From NCBI GenBank assembly GCA_034696485.1, contig JAQIWT010000273.1:1-25245 (forward strand): 25,245 nt of DNA, given 5' to 3'. The notes below the pieces were generated by a model that saw only the letters and a program-made list of their open reading frames with translations, was not told the DNA's origin and made no database searches. Made by a program: the position numbers and the translations under genes. The stretch is from Isohypsibius dastychi (Eukaryota > Tardigrada > Eutardigrada > Parachela > Isohypsibiidae). This document shows, piece after piece, positions 12,561 through 23,763 of this stretch (its first letter is position 1; the number at the start of each line of letters is the position of its first letter).

Positions 12561-15500
12561 CCTCTAGCAAAATAGTGACGGCCATTGTTATCCACCGAGC
12601 GAACTTGATAGTTCCCTGTGTGTGTTACCGCTTGATATTGATCTTTAAGATTTGTCATAGCGACCCCATAATGACTGACACCAATTTGCACACAGAAAAA
12701 AACGTGGATTAATAAAAAAAATCAAACACTGACGTTCAGTTTTCGGAGTAAACTAAAATGCTGAAAAAACAGATCATGGATTTCAATTTCATCAAAATAC
12801 TTGTACCAAAGCTCTCGAAACCAGATTTCAAGATAAAACGCTTCAGACAGCTATCTGCAATAGTTTTTTCTACCAGTCAGTAATGCTGCATGTTGATTTC
12901 TTTGTATTACTTCCGTTCAAAGATTGCTCAAACAAAGTGGTGTACACTAACTAGAACTGAAACTGAAGTCCAGCTATCAAAAAAGGGATCCAGTAAAATA
13001 TCAGTTTTATTAAAAGATGGCAAACAACTTGGGCGCACGTCAAGAGACAAGAAAGTAATCACTCTTTCTGTGATATCAACGGTCGTTCGGTTATTTCATT
13101 TTCAACTGGGTCTCTGAGTCGCTGGACAGCCTTGTGAGATAAATTTGGACCCGTGTGTCCGATTATAACTTCACTCAAGGTCATTTTAACATCTGTGATG
13201 CTCGCACAATATGTAATCGTAATGCCGCGATTGTCATCGAGTCAAAATAAGCCAGGACTGCCGCCAGGATTGGGGACGCGAACGAGAACGCAAACATCCG
13301 GCGTATACTACTGCACAAGGTCTTCTTCAAACGACGACCCTCTGTGGTCCAGTAACTGCTTATCCGATTTCATAGGCTTCATGTTAGTATATGCAAATCA
13401 GATGTTGGTTTTTCACTAAATAAACAGAGCCTATTTCGTAGATTTCGTAGAATCAGATTAAAGGGCAGAAATGAAGTTCACGGAGAGAGATGCAAAATCC
13501 TGCCGAAATTGGTACCCAGTCTGGTGATATTCAACTACAAATTACCGAAAAGACGCCAAAAAGGAACTCACGAAGTGCCGGAGATTATCGCTAGAGCACG
13601 GCACAGCGGTGTATGTAAACAAAGACATTGCGAATTACTTTTCAAACTTCCACCTTCTACTTTTCGTTTCGGCCATTCCGATCGAGCATAACGCGCCGCA
13701 AATGACCACTGGCTGTTTCGATAAACCAGACTGGAACAGCTGGATATTAAGATTAAAATCTTCCACAGATCCCTCGTGGTGAATGGACTGAGGCGAGTGC
13801 TCAACCACGCTGAACGGTATTGCAGTGCTGCTTGAGAAGACCGATCAACGCCAGATTTGATAACATATTTTACAAAATGAGGAAGGAGATTATGCGCCGC
13901 TTTATTTTTGAGAAGGACACGGTTAATTTTTTCAGTAGTCACTGTCGGAGTCCATATCTAATTTAACAATGAATTTAAATTCCAGTTCATATCTGTATTG
14001 GTGCTCCAGCGGACGGTCGAAAATTCTGGCCTACGCAGCGGGTCACTATAAAAAGTGAAATTTCGAGCGGCCACCCATCGGGATGGAACAACAATGGAAC
14101 GGCTATCAATTCGAAAAAACAATGTGATAAGTAACTTCAGAGTGTCAGCGCTCAAGCTTGTTTAACAACGGCAATCAAAAGAAAAGCCAAATTTCAGCCT
14201 GAGGAAATGTCCAACAAAAGAAGCGAAGTACTGGTCATTTATCTCATTAACGTAATAAGTGGGCCATCTGCGTTGACCATATCACAGCTTTTTCAGATTA
14301 TACAGAATAACCAAAGAGTCGTAAATCATTTATTAGCGAATGTGAATTGTCAGCTGATTGCTGATGTATCCAACACTGCAAGCGTAAAGAACTTTATGCG
14401 CAACCAACATCAATCCAAATTTAATTCGATTGATGAGGCCGCAAAAGTAACAGAAATGGCAAAAAGTTCATAAAACAAAAAATTTAACTCAGTGCTCAGC
14501 GAAATTGGAAGCTGAATTTTTCTCAAAGTTCGGGAAACTGCTAAAAATTGACGATTCTTTTTAGCAGGAAAAATATTCCGTAAGGCAAAAACGGATGCAC
14601 CACAAAGAAACTCTGTTGGTGCAGATACATGATACGGTCCAAAGAAAACCATTTACCGCAATTTCGCTGGCATACCGGCTTCATGCTGGTTTGATAATTC
14701 AATATCTAATCTCAAAAATCGAACTTAGACCAACTAAGTAGTTTACTGACACTCAAAGTTTTTGGTCATCAATCCACAAGGGGTTAGATATTTTGAGGAG
14801 TGTCTTAAAAAAACTCTGTTTCTTCGCTTCTGATATAGTGGTCTACTTAACCATTTCATTCCATTCCACACGCGATTATGGCCACTTCACGCTTTAATTT
14901 CAAGAAACGCCCAGTACACTTTTACTGCAGACATACTTGGGCTATTACTCGGGCATTTTTACAATCTCTGTTCCATCAAAGCCGCCGCATGAAACAGCTA
15001 TCAATTTTCCAAACCAAATTCAAAAATTCCCACCACGCGGAAGGATGTCAGATATAATATTAGGCTCTCATAAAATTCTCTCTGCGATGGAAAAGATCAG
15101 GTTGGAAATTAGTTAGCAATGTCCCTAGTGGCCAAACGCCTTTTTGTTTACGTTCCCAATTCTCGCTGTCAAGCCGGACCGTTTGTTAAAAGGCACCGAT
15201 GAACATGAGATCATTACTAACAATGTACTGTGACAATATCAGCAAAATACCCATTCCCCTCTGATTGCCATTTGCCAACCGGCGCCAAGCGCTGAGAACA
15301 ACAGGTCCGAATATGGAATGGTCTGTCTCAGTCCACACCTTCACAAATATTACTCCGAAAAAATGTCCACATGGAAAACCATGGCTCATTGTGCAAATGA
15401 ATGCGTTTTTCTCATGTTTTACAATATAATCCCGGTGGGGATGCAAAAAACCTCTCTAGAGCAGAATAACAAACAGTTGATAAAGCCGTTTCGCGCTCGT

Positions 15501-17100
15501 TACCGCTTTCCTCGTTGCTTCAATCTTAAATTCAAGTACCGAGAACGATTAAAACGTTCAACGATCCAAGCCTCATGCTCATAAACTTATCGAGGACCAT
15601 TAGTTGATATCGCGATAATCTGGACATGAATTGATTACATTTTGATGTATGTAGGGTAGGAGGCTAACCCAAACGTGCTTGCTAGACTGCCACAGCATAA
15701 ATTTCATGCAATCGATGAGTGGACATCATTACCAAATGTCCGTTTTCTTTAAAATCTCCGTCGTAAATAAAGACTAGGTTCATCTTTCAGATAATTATTT
15801 GCCTCCGGTCCAGTCCGAGCTGGCAGAAACAACGTCTAGACAGATAGGAGTAACATATAATTTCGAGTTAAAAGTCAGCACGTTTAAGATGCTCCTTGAA
15901 GGCCATAACACTTGGGGAAAAGGTGAACAGGAAGAAAGCACTCATGCTTTGGTCGACAGGTACTCGTTAATAAATTGATATTTACAAGTATTTCCGCGGA
16001 CATAGGTACTGTACGCTGTAGGTATTTCAAGAATCACGTCGTTGAAAGAACAGATTCGAAAATTCCTGTATTGGCAGTTCATCCAAGAGAACAGGGAAAC
16101 TTAGTCTTACCGCTTTGAAGATGTTCACTCCAGAATAGATCAAATGGAAATCCACAACGTTGACAGCAAGAATATCAAAGAAAATTATGCTCACAGATTA
16201 GTGGTATAAAATTTTGTCCAGTGTGCTGGTCAAGGTTACAAACAACAGCCGATGAAATACGCAAAATGGGCAGCTCTGCTGGTAGCGCGATTTCGTGAAA
16301 ACGTTCAGAGCAATGCCCCACGGTCCAAGTCCTAACTAACCGAAGCTGGCTATCAAGCTATAATATGGGCGGTGCAACGGGGATCTTCAACGAATCCAGC
16401 TGGATATTCCTCAAGCGAAAATTGCGCGCGGCGTGTCGACCAGTTACGATTACGAAGTGAAGTGACCTTACGGTGCGGCAAATCGTTTTTTATTCAGTTT
16501 TGGTACATAGTGGTGTATGTGATTTCCGTTTTTGCATACCACGGTGTAGCTTGTCGAGCTAAGTTTTAGAATTTAAAACTAGTACATAATGTTCATGAGG
16601 TGCACGCATATAGCTACGAGTACCTACACAATATTTGCACGTACAGAATGTGTAGTTTTTATGCCGAATTGTTCGTGTGAATAACTCAAATATGAGATTG
16701 AAATATTTTAATTCATGTGCATAGTTCAACACTCTGTCGATAAATACAAACTCAGGCTCCGTCACTTCGGCTACCTGCACGCCATCTGCCGTAGGAAATC
16801 CACTGTGTCCTTCGTGATGTCGCTGTGTACCCTGAGATGAGGTGACCTTTATTTACGTACATCGTGACTTACAAGAAAGTCACCAAACATTTTGTTTTCA
16901 TTGAATTTTGAAAGCATTTTATTTTGCCCAAAAATTCCACGTTCGCAGCGTTAATGTAAACCATGTATGTTAGGAACAAAGAACCCACATTTCCTCCTGT
17001 TGTAATTTGTTGGTGCAAGAACCCGCAATGTTTCGTTTTTATCATCTTGCAACAATGTTCTCTTTTCTCGAAAGACTACAAACAAACAACGATACTCAAA
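12561..17100. other. Divergent intergenic spacer, right half: no supported gene
   Basis: Mostly AT-rich sequence with scattered short open frames on both strands, the longest being 124 codons (minus, 13568-13942). None resembles a known domain clearly enough to call. The patch at about 13500-13950 gives a faint impression of a decayed retroelement and is listed as a weak finding. No terminal inverted repeats, RNA genes or tandem arrays were noticed. Distal regulatory elements for either neighbouring gene may lie here. Confidence 0.45.
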
Positions 17101-17178
17101 AATCAAAACACAACTTCTGTTCAACTATGCAGCCCGTTGGTAATACCCTTAGGACCGAGGTCAAAAATCGGAACATGT

Positions 17179-17224
17179 GGGGGTACAATATTTGGGTTGG
17201 GTGTCTGGGTTGCGGTAGGCTGGG
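17179..17224 (+). promoter_or_regulatory. G-rich cluster with quadruplex potential
   Basis: G-runs at 17179-17183 (five Gs), 17194-17196, 17199-17201, 17207-17209 and 17222-17224 are separated by loops of 10, 2, 5 and 12 nt. It lies about 450 bp before a candidate 5' UTR donor of the CUB/EGF gene, so it may sit in that gene's promoter area. A promoter role is inference. Confidence 0.35.
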
Positions 17225-17676
17225 TCAAGCTAAATTCAGCAATTTTGATTCGTTGAATAACAACTTGTTTTGAAGTTCAGGCCCGTTTCGGCCATTCATC
17301 GAGCTTGGTGTGCCCCTTATCATGTGGCGGTTTTTTGCGGTCTGATTTTGATACCAGATGATAAAAAAATATCAGCAACACCGCAATGTTATTGTATTAT
17401 CAACAATGAATTCTAGAGTCAGGTTTGGGATGAATTTGCAAGTAGTCAGCCAAAAGTCTTGAAGGTGGGAAAGAGAGCTCAGCCCGACTCGGTTTGGCTG
17501 TTTACCCTGACCTGCGCAATGTGCATGTGGTGTTGATTTGCAAGTGAACGAACGGAGATCATCTTGATTCCCGCATCCTCTTGTTTTTGAAAATAGTGTG
17601 TTTCGGCCCTGGATTTCCTTCCTTCGATGGTTTAGCGTTTCGGGAGATCTTTCGTTCCTCCCAATCGGATGGATGG

Positions 17677-18019
17677 GTAAGTGGAGCCATCGTAGTTAAC
17701 AAGTGTGTCAAAATTCCAGATACTGATCCTTTTGATTCTTCTGCCTGATATTCAGAATGATTGGCATTTATTTTAGTATTCTTTATCTGAGCTCCAAATT
17801 TGTCAGCTTAAAAGTTGGGTACAGATGAGCATCCGGACTCGTGTAGAGCTTTAGAGTGATGAACATTTGTTTAGCAGTTTTCACTAATTAATTGGATTGA
17901 CCCAGCTCCCATTTCGTTAAATATTTACCTGTTTATCATTTCCTATTTGGTAATATCAAGTGTTCGAGGTTGCGGCAGATACGGACTTGGCCCCGATTAA
18001 TTCCGTGTTTATTTTTCAG
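17677..18019 (+). other. Candidate 5' UTR intron of the CUB/EGF/GAIN gene
   Basis: A strong donor, ATGG/GTAAGT, lies at 17676/17677, and a good acceptor, TTTATTTTTCAG, ends at 18019. Splicing would place a non-coding exon up to 17676 directly before the exon that carries the start codon at 18120. This rests on splice-site quality alone; the upstream edge of the first exon is unknown. Confidence 0.4.
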
Positions 18020-18042
18020 TGGGACCTTGCGTTGGACGAGCC

Positions 18043-18117
18043 ATGCTGGGGAGTTTCCCATGTTTGCGATATTGTTTTGATGTTGATCATGCCCCAATCA
18101 TCCCCTCAAAAATCTGA
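18043..18117 (+). promoter_or_regulatory. Upstream ORF ending 2 nt before the main start
   Basis: ATG at 18043 opens a 24-codon frame that stops at TGA 18115-18117, and the main ATG is at 18120. If the candidate 5' UTR intron is spliced, the frame joins to an ATG at 17673 and becomes about 9 codons longer. The close stop-to-start spacing would allow translational control by reinitiation, which is inference only. Confidence 0.4.
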
Positions 18118-18119
18118 AG

Positions 18120-21100
18120 ATGAACAGTTTGCTAAACGGCCATTTTGCGTATCAGATGCGACTTATTGCTCGATGGAAGCTATTTTTGTTATGTTGTGTT
18201 CTCTGGATTTGTTTTCCTGGAGCGAGTGCTGCGCACATCAATTACCCCAACGCCACCAGAAATCAAGGATTAGTAGACTCACCATCGCTCCCAGGAAACC
18301 CACTTTCCCAGAATTCCGTTACAACAACAGCATCAACCTCTTCTACACCCTTCAAATGTCAACCGGTTCTTTTGACAGAAGAACCAGGCGTTATTGTCAC
18401 GACAGATTTTCCTCAAAGTACTCCAGAACTCACCGATTGCGAATGGATTATTCGCGGCGTTCGAAATTCTCATATTGTACTTCGGCTCATGGAACTTTAT
18501 ATTCGACCTCCCGGCGGTGTTCGCGTAGACACCTTCAGCATGGTGAATGGAGCGAGATATAACCTTACTAACATTGGAACTTTCAGCGGAACAGCTTTTT
18601 TGGATCAGTCTATGTAAGTACCGTATATTTGACGTATAACGAAAACATATTTTTCTGCAATATATCTCTTCAATAGGGGACATTTTCCAGGGTACAGTTT
18701 TTTACAGTAATAACGCCGGCTGAATTATCGTTGTTATAATTTTAGTGAGTGGTCGGGTTGTCAGGAACAATGGTTGTTTTTTGATTTATCTTCACTCGGT
18801 ATTTCGTAAGTTTTTTCTACCCCGTTTATCATGATGTTGATCACAGTGTAATAAGGTTTTTCCTGTTTACTTGGAAAAGCTTTTGTTTTGTCTGATTTTA
18901 TTCCTGTGTGGTCTCCAGGAATGCCATCAGTTGAGATTAATGAAGTGACGTTCTTGAGATTGTTTTCAGTGTCTCGTCTCTTTATCGCAGATTGAATGAA
19001 CGCGACTGATGTCTAATTGAAATACCTATCCCTTTTATGGTTTGATTTGTCTGTCTCACATGTCCCATTTCTGGGATGACTGGGTTTACTCTGTTTTGAT
19101 AAACATCTCAAAAATCGATACGGCGGATAAGTGTTTGCGACGAGTTTTTCTGATGAAGATTGTGCGTGGGTAGTGGGTACTACGTACCTTGCGTCCAAAG
19201 TTCCTATTGGAGACGGCTTTTTTGTAGGTTCAGAAAAAAGCGCGGCTGTCTGGTTGTTTTCATGTTGCCCAGCCCGCAAACATATCCTGGTTAAATTGTG
19301 CCTTGACGCAGTTAGATTAGCGAAACACATCCCCATTTGAAAACACCAATTATTTTTTGTTGTTGCAGCGTGAACACGACGGAACCATACCTGCTGATTA
19401 CTCTTGTGCCTGGAAAAAGTCCTTCCGGTGATGCGGAGAGGAAGGTCTCCCCATCGCATCTCCATGGAATGAATTTGACCTATCAAATAATAGCCGACAG
19501 CTCTTTGTCATCTGAGCTCCTCTCCACTGCGTTTACCTGCAACAGTCACTCAGATTGCTCCTTTCTTGGACGCTGCTTCTTGAATGGCCCAATCAATTCG
19601 AGTTGGTGTCAATGTTTTGAGGGTTATTCGGGAGATAATTGTCAGTTCGGACCTGGTTGCGATCCATGGATGTCAGACACTCGGGAAAATCCTTGTCACA
19701 ATGGGGGCAGTTGTTTGTAAGTTCTGATTGCATCGAATTTAATTGTGTTAATTTTCCTCTAATAAAGCCACTTCTGTTTTAGCTATGCATCACCCGATAA
19801 CGTTACATGTCTATGTCCACCGAATTTTGTCGGAGATTATTGTGACACTTTGGAAAAAGCGCCATGGGATTGTGAGTCTTTGAATTGCGAGATGGGATGC
19901 TCATTCATCGGTACCGAAGCGCAGTGTAGATGCCCCGCAGGACAAAGTTTGGGTGCAGATCGGCGAAAGTGTTCACCGATTATCAGCGAACCATCGACCT
20001 CATCAACTCCCCCACCTCTTCCCTGTAATATCTTTCTGACTGAGAGCCGTGGTCTTGTCCAGACACCGAACTTCCCGGGCGCATTTCAAGTTCCTCTGAA
20101 CTGTGAATGGATCATCAAAGCTGGTGCCGGAAATGAAACAGTGATTTATTTTACGGAACTTTATAATAAGCATCCTGCGAAACTGCATGTTTCCTCGTAC
20201 CAGTCTTACGTTGATGGAGTCGGAATCAGCGAACAAAAGGTTCTTAATCCATTGTCGGACATGCCATCGTCTGGGTTTGATCAGGATGATTATCCGGACA
20301 AGTGAGCAGGATCAAAGTAAAATCTTTTGGATGGTTCATTTCAGCTTTATTTATTTACAGCATTACGGTTTCCGGGGAGGTGGTAGTCATTCGTTTCAGC
20401 GTCCGCTCACTGGCTGATACAGCCTTGCGGATCAAGCCATTTTTCCTGGATGTCCATGGATTCAATCTGACCTACGCGATTGCCCCGGCCGGAAAGTCCA
20501 AGCAACGAGAATTCTGCCATTCTTACCAGTGTAGTTATACTGGCGCTTGCAAAGTGACTCGCGACTACGAGAAATCTTATTGTGAATGCGCGGAGGGCTA
20601 TTTTGGTGATGAGTGTCAGTATGGACCGAAATGTAATCCGAACGCTAACCCGCCCGAGAACCCATGTATGAACGATGGGCTGTGCAGGTAAATTGCGGAA
20701 TACTTGGTCTCTTAAATTAAAGGACCAACGTTCCTATCTTGCTTCTTTGTTACAGCTATAGTTTTGGATCTGATCGAATATCCTGTGCTTGCCAGCCAGG
20801 ATTCCAGGGTGCAAGATGCGAAGGCATCTCGAAGAAACCAGCGATACCTCAGTGTTTACGGTTGCGATGTGAGCAGCGATGTTTGCGAAACGCGACGAGT
20901 GGAACTATGGCATGCGCTTGCAACCCGGGATACCGAATTAGTCCAACTAATTTTTCGGAGTGTGTGGACACTGGCCAGAGGAAATTGGAAGTGGATATTG
21001 AATTTGAGAACGAAAACACAGGACTTCCTGCCACTACGTCGAACCTTATTTCGAAACTGACGGGCATGTCGCCAGGAGTTCAAGGATGTGTTTTCACTAA

Positions 21101-23763
21101 TTCGACAGCTTCGAATTTCGGATTTAGATGTCTTGCTGATCGAACGGACTTGAAGCTGTTGAAAAATCAGTTGGAACTTACCAGAGCGAAGAAAATGCGA
21201 CTTTGGGACAGTTACTCGCGACGAATCGTCAACTACAAGTTATCCAGCTTTCCCATCCTGGATATAATTAATCTGTCGGTGTATTCCAGCAAGCCGACTG
21301 TTGAGGGATCGGAACTGGCTCTTGTTTGTTTGGCCCAAGGGTCGCCTTCTATGAGGTTCTCTTGGTACAAAGATGGAGTTCCGTTTGATCCATCTAGCAC
21401 TCTGGGAATGTGGCTGACTGAAATACCACTTGACATGGAAAGACGGTCAAGCCAGATTAATATGGAGAACAGCCGTCGTATCCATCAAGGAATCTACACT
21501 TGCACCGTTAGTGACCGGGAAAGCTTAGCGACGCAGTCGATTCTTGTGGATATTCTGCGGGCACCTGAAATTGAAATTGCTCCAGCAACACCATTTGTTC
21601 GACGCGGAGAATCGTTGGCCATCTCCTGTATGGCTTCGCAAGAAGCTGCGTATCGGTGGAAAAAGAACGGGGAGGAAATCACCAGGTGCGTCATGCGCTA
21701 TTTTGTTGTAACATTATTATTGTCATTAACGAAATTCATTCATTTCAGAGCTGCGGAGAAGAAACCTCAGACGTCTCTACTCGATCATCATGTTGTTGAC
21801 ATTTGGCCACCAGGAAAAGGGCTTCAGTTGGTCGTTGATTCCGTAACCGAAGATACAGTTTATACTTGTATTGCTACAAACGCGGCTGGAGTTCGGGAAC
21901 GACATGTTAAAGTCCGTGCTTTGCTGTTCTCCGTTCCTGCTTGCCCCGCAGAAAAATTAATGTCGGTGGACTGGAGTAGAACTGCGGTTCACACGGACAA
22001 TGAACAACCTTGTCCTTTGGATACTGTTGGAACAGCAAAACGTCGTTGTAATACATCAGTAAAGTGGATGCCGCCAGATTTTTCGGATTGTGCGTCCATT
22101 GCTGTCCTTCGCCTTAAAACGTCAGTTGAAGCGGCTCAAGCTGGATTTGGAAGCCGAAATTCTGAGAATCTTCTCAAGTTGGCCAAAGAGGTTCATAAGC
22201 TTCTTTTGGGGAAGTCTCTGCTGTCACAATCGAGAGGTAATAAAGGCAGTTGGAAATTTGACCTTTAGCTGGTCTGTTAGCTCTTTTCCTTGTTGTAATT
22301 CTCATACACTTCTATTGGTCACCATACCTTATGTCTGACCTTTCCGTTGTTCGTTGCAGATATGAATATCCTGGTCGATCTTCTGGAAATGCTTTTTAGC
22401 ATCAGCGAATTCCTGCCACAGTCAGAAGTGAAGCTGGTTGGGTCATCGTTGTTGTACTCGCTGAACCTTGTATTGGACCGTTTGGACAACTGGAATTCCT
22501 CCATTGACCTTATCCACAAATTTCCATCTGCCAACCTGGAAAAAGAAATCTCTTCAGCTGACAACATGGCCTACGTTGCTTCCGGGGCGTTCCCTTGTTC
22601 TCTTTTCAGAGAAGTGAAGAATCTTTCGGCTTTGAATAGTAGCGAGAGCTTCAATTCGACGAAATGCTTGCTGTTCCCAACGAAGGACAGACATGCCCCA
22701 TCGTGGAGCAGAGTTGCTGCAGACTTGATAATGCATAACGTTACGGACCCATCGTAAGCAGTTTCTTTGGTGTTATTCATTTTGATCAGTATGCTGTATA
22801 TCTGTGGTTCTGTTTCAGGAAAATGGTGCTTGCACGCTCATATATCATCTTGCGACGGAAAGAGCCAGTTTTGATGGAGAGTGGTGGTCTATATGGAGAA
22901 ACAGCTGAGCTCGTTGTTTCGAGTATTGGTAGTTTGCTCTCAAAATCTGACAATGTCACTGTGCACTTGACGTTTGCCGGACTTCCTCGTCTACCAGGAT
23001 CGAACATTCCCAGGTATGCCGTGGTCTTCCATTTGAGTTTTTGCGGTGATAAGTCTTTTGTGATAGTTTGGTATCTTCCACCACCTCGCCCATAAGCAAG
23101 GGCTTGGAAATCCGCTGCGCACAACGATTTCAGGACGAAGTTTCATGGAGACCTGAAGCGTGTCTGACCCGTATTACACATTTTACTGAGGAGCACTTGG
23201 ATCTCATCTCATCTGTTGATTGTACATGTGGTCTTTCAAAGAATCGCAGTAAGTTTTGGCCGACGTTAAAGCTCCCTAGAATTTGCAGTTTCATTGTGTG
23301 TTTTCTCTAACAGCATTGTTCGGCCTCCTGCTCACCAATGGTACAACTCAGGAACCTGGACAAATACCTCCAAATTATGTCTTTGCTCGTAATTATATGC
23401 CCCCTTTGATTCTGGGAATATTCGTTGTTCTGGCGGTATGCCTGATCGCTTTGTGGTGCTTTCAGAGAAAAAAGGTGTGTATTTTGTGATCTTTCGTAAA
23501 ACGAAGATTTTGAACTGGCTTGTATTGACTTGGTGTTACAGATCGTATCTTGCCTTCTTTCTGTCAAAAAGCGGACCTGCGACTTCGTGACCCACCGTAA
23601 TTCGTTACCGGATGGAGCCAGTCTTGGGGATGTACCTTTGAAGGCAGCTGTTCCAGTCTCTCCTCTCGATTCCAAAAATCCTGTTATTGATGAATCTACT
23701 TCTCTGATGATTGCCCAGCCATCTTTACCAAATGATGTTTCGCCCTCATGGAATACGAGGTGA
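18120..23763 (+). CDS. CUB-EGF-Ig-HRM-GAIN/GPS single-pass membrane protein (11 exons)
   Basis: Exons: 18120-18613, 19369-19716, 19783-20301, 20361-20687, 20756-21685, 21749-22236, 22360-22753, 22819-23013, 23067-23248, 23314-23474, 23542-23763. All GT-AG, in frame, 1,419 residues. Signal peptide at about 13-37 (second Met at 13 is an alternative start). Then an S/T/P linker; CUB1 80-206; EGFs 222-256, 262-301, 311-344; CUB2 362-494; EGFs 506-539, 545-584, 596-632; SEA-like stretch about 637-740; Ig1 (C754, W765, C812); Ig2 (C854, W864, C913); HRM 938-987 (CPA...W...PCP...GTAKRRC...W..PDFSDC); GAIN region from about 990; GPS C1249, W1259, C1264, C1284, C1286; membrane helix about 1323-1342; cytoplasmic tail 1347-1419. 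HRM-GAIN-GPS is the adhesion-GPCR ectodomain signature, but TGA follows the tail and no seven-helix domain is present. Likely a surface adhesion or signalling receptor; ligand unknown. I do not recognise a named orthologue. The 3' end is the least certain part. Confidence 0.82.
18357..19972 (+). repeat. First CUB-EGF-EGF-EGF block (intragenic duplication, copy 1)
   Basis: Residues 80-344. CUB1 is split by a phase 2 intron before IVNTTEP. EGF-A has six cysteines (C222 to C256). EGF-B is split by a phase 2 intron right after its third cysteine (C280/F281). EGF-C is C311 to C344. The block has the same order and almost the same length as residues 362-632. Confidence 0.75.
20024..20963 (+). repeat. 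Second CUB-EGF-EGF-EGF block (intragenic duplication, copy 2)
   Basis: Residues 362-632. CUB2 (CNIFLTE...NCEWIIK...GFNLTYAI) parallels CUB1 (CQPVLLTE...DCEWIIR...GMNLTYQI). It is split by a phase 2 intron before ITVSGEV. The middle EGF is again split by a phase 2 intron immediately after its third cysteine (C562/S563). An S/T/P-rich linker precedes each copy. Confidence 0.75.
23116..23333 (+). other. GPS motif, divergent, probably not self-cleaving
   Basis: Residues 1249-1299, interrupted by the intron at 23249-23313. The four-cysteine GPS pattern (C..., W, C, then C-T-C) is present and is followed by a hydrophobic TLFGLLL stretch like an adhesion-GPCR tethered peptide. After the last cysteine comes G-L-S-K-N-R-T-L-F instead of the usual x-H-L-T/S-x-F. 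The catalytic His is missing and the spacing to the Phe is three residues longer. Confidence 0.7.
23403..23462 (+). other. Single transmembrane helix
   Basis: Residues about 1323-1342 form one hydrophobic run (PLILGIFVVLAVCLIALWCF) followed at once by basic QRKK, a stop-transfer signal with the tail inside the cell. The next exon is polar and Pro/Ser-rich with no second helix. Confidence 0.85.

Noticed and set aside
13568-13942. 124-codon minus-strand frame as a gene
   Set aside because: There is no domain, the composition is mixed, and there is no splice support or neighbouring exon.
17960-18562. 200-codon plus-strand frame overlapping the start of the CUB gene
   Set aside because: It is out of frame with the CUB coding sequence, is Arg/Ser-rich without a domain, and disappears when the CUB exon is read in its proper frame with signal peptide and CUB motifs.
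20739-22268. Continuous 509-codon frame as one exon
   Set aside because: It reads through the 63-nt intron at 21686-21748 and past the donor at 22236/22237. The spliced version restores the Ig2 domain and continues into the GAIN region.
22257-22359. C-terminal end at the TAG after FDL (22266-22268)
   Set aside because: This stop lies within intron 6. The AGAG/GTAATA donor and TTGCAG acceptor join SQSR to DMNILVDLLEM, a typical GAIN-domain sequence.
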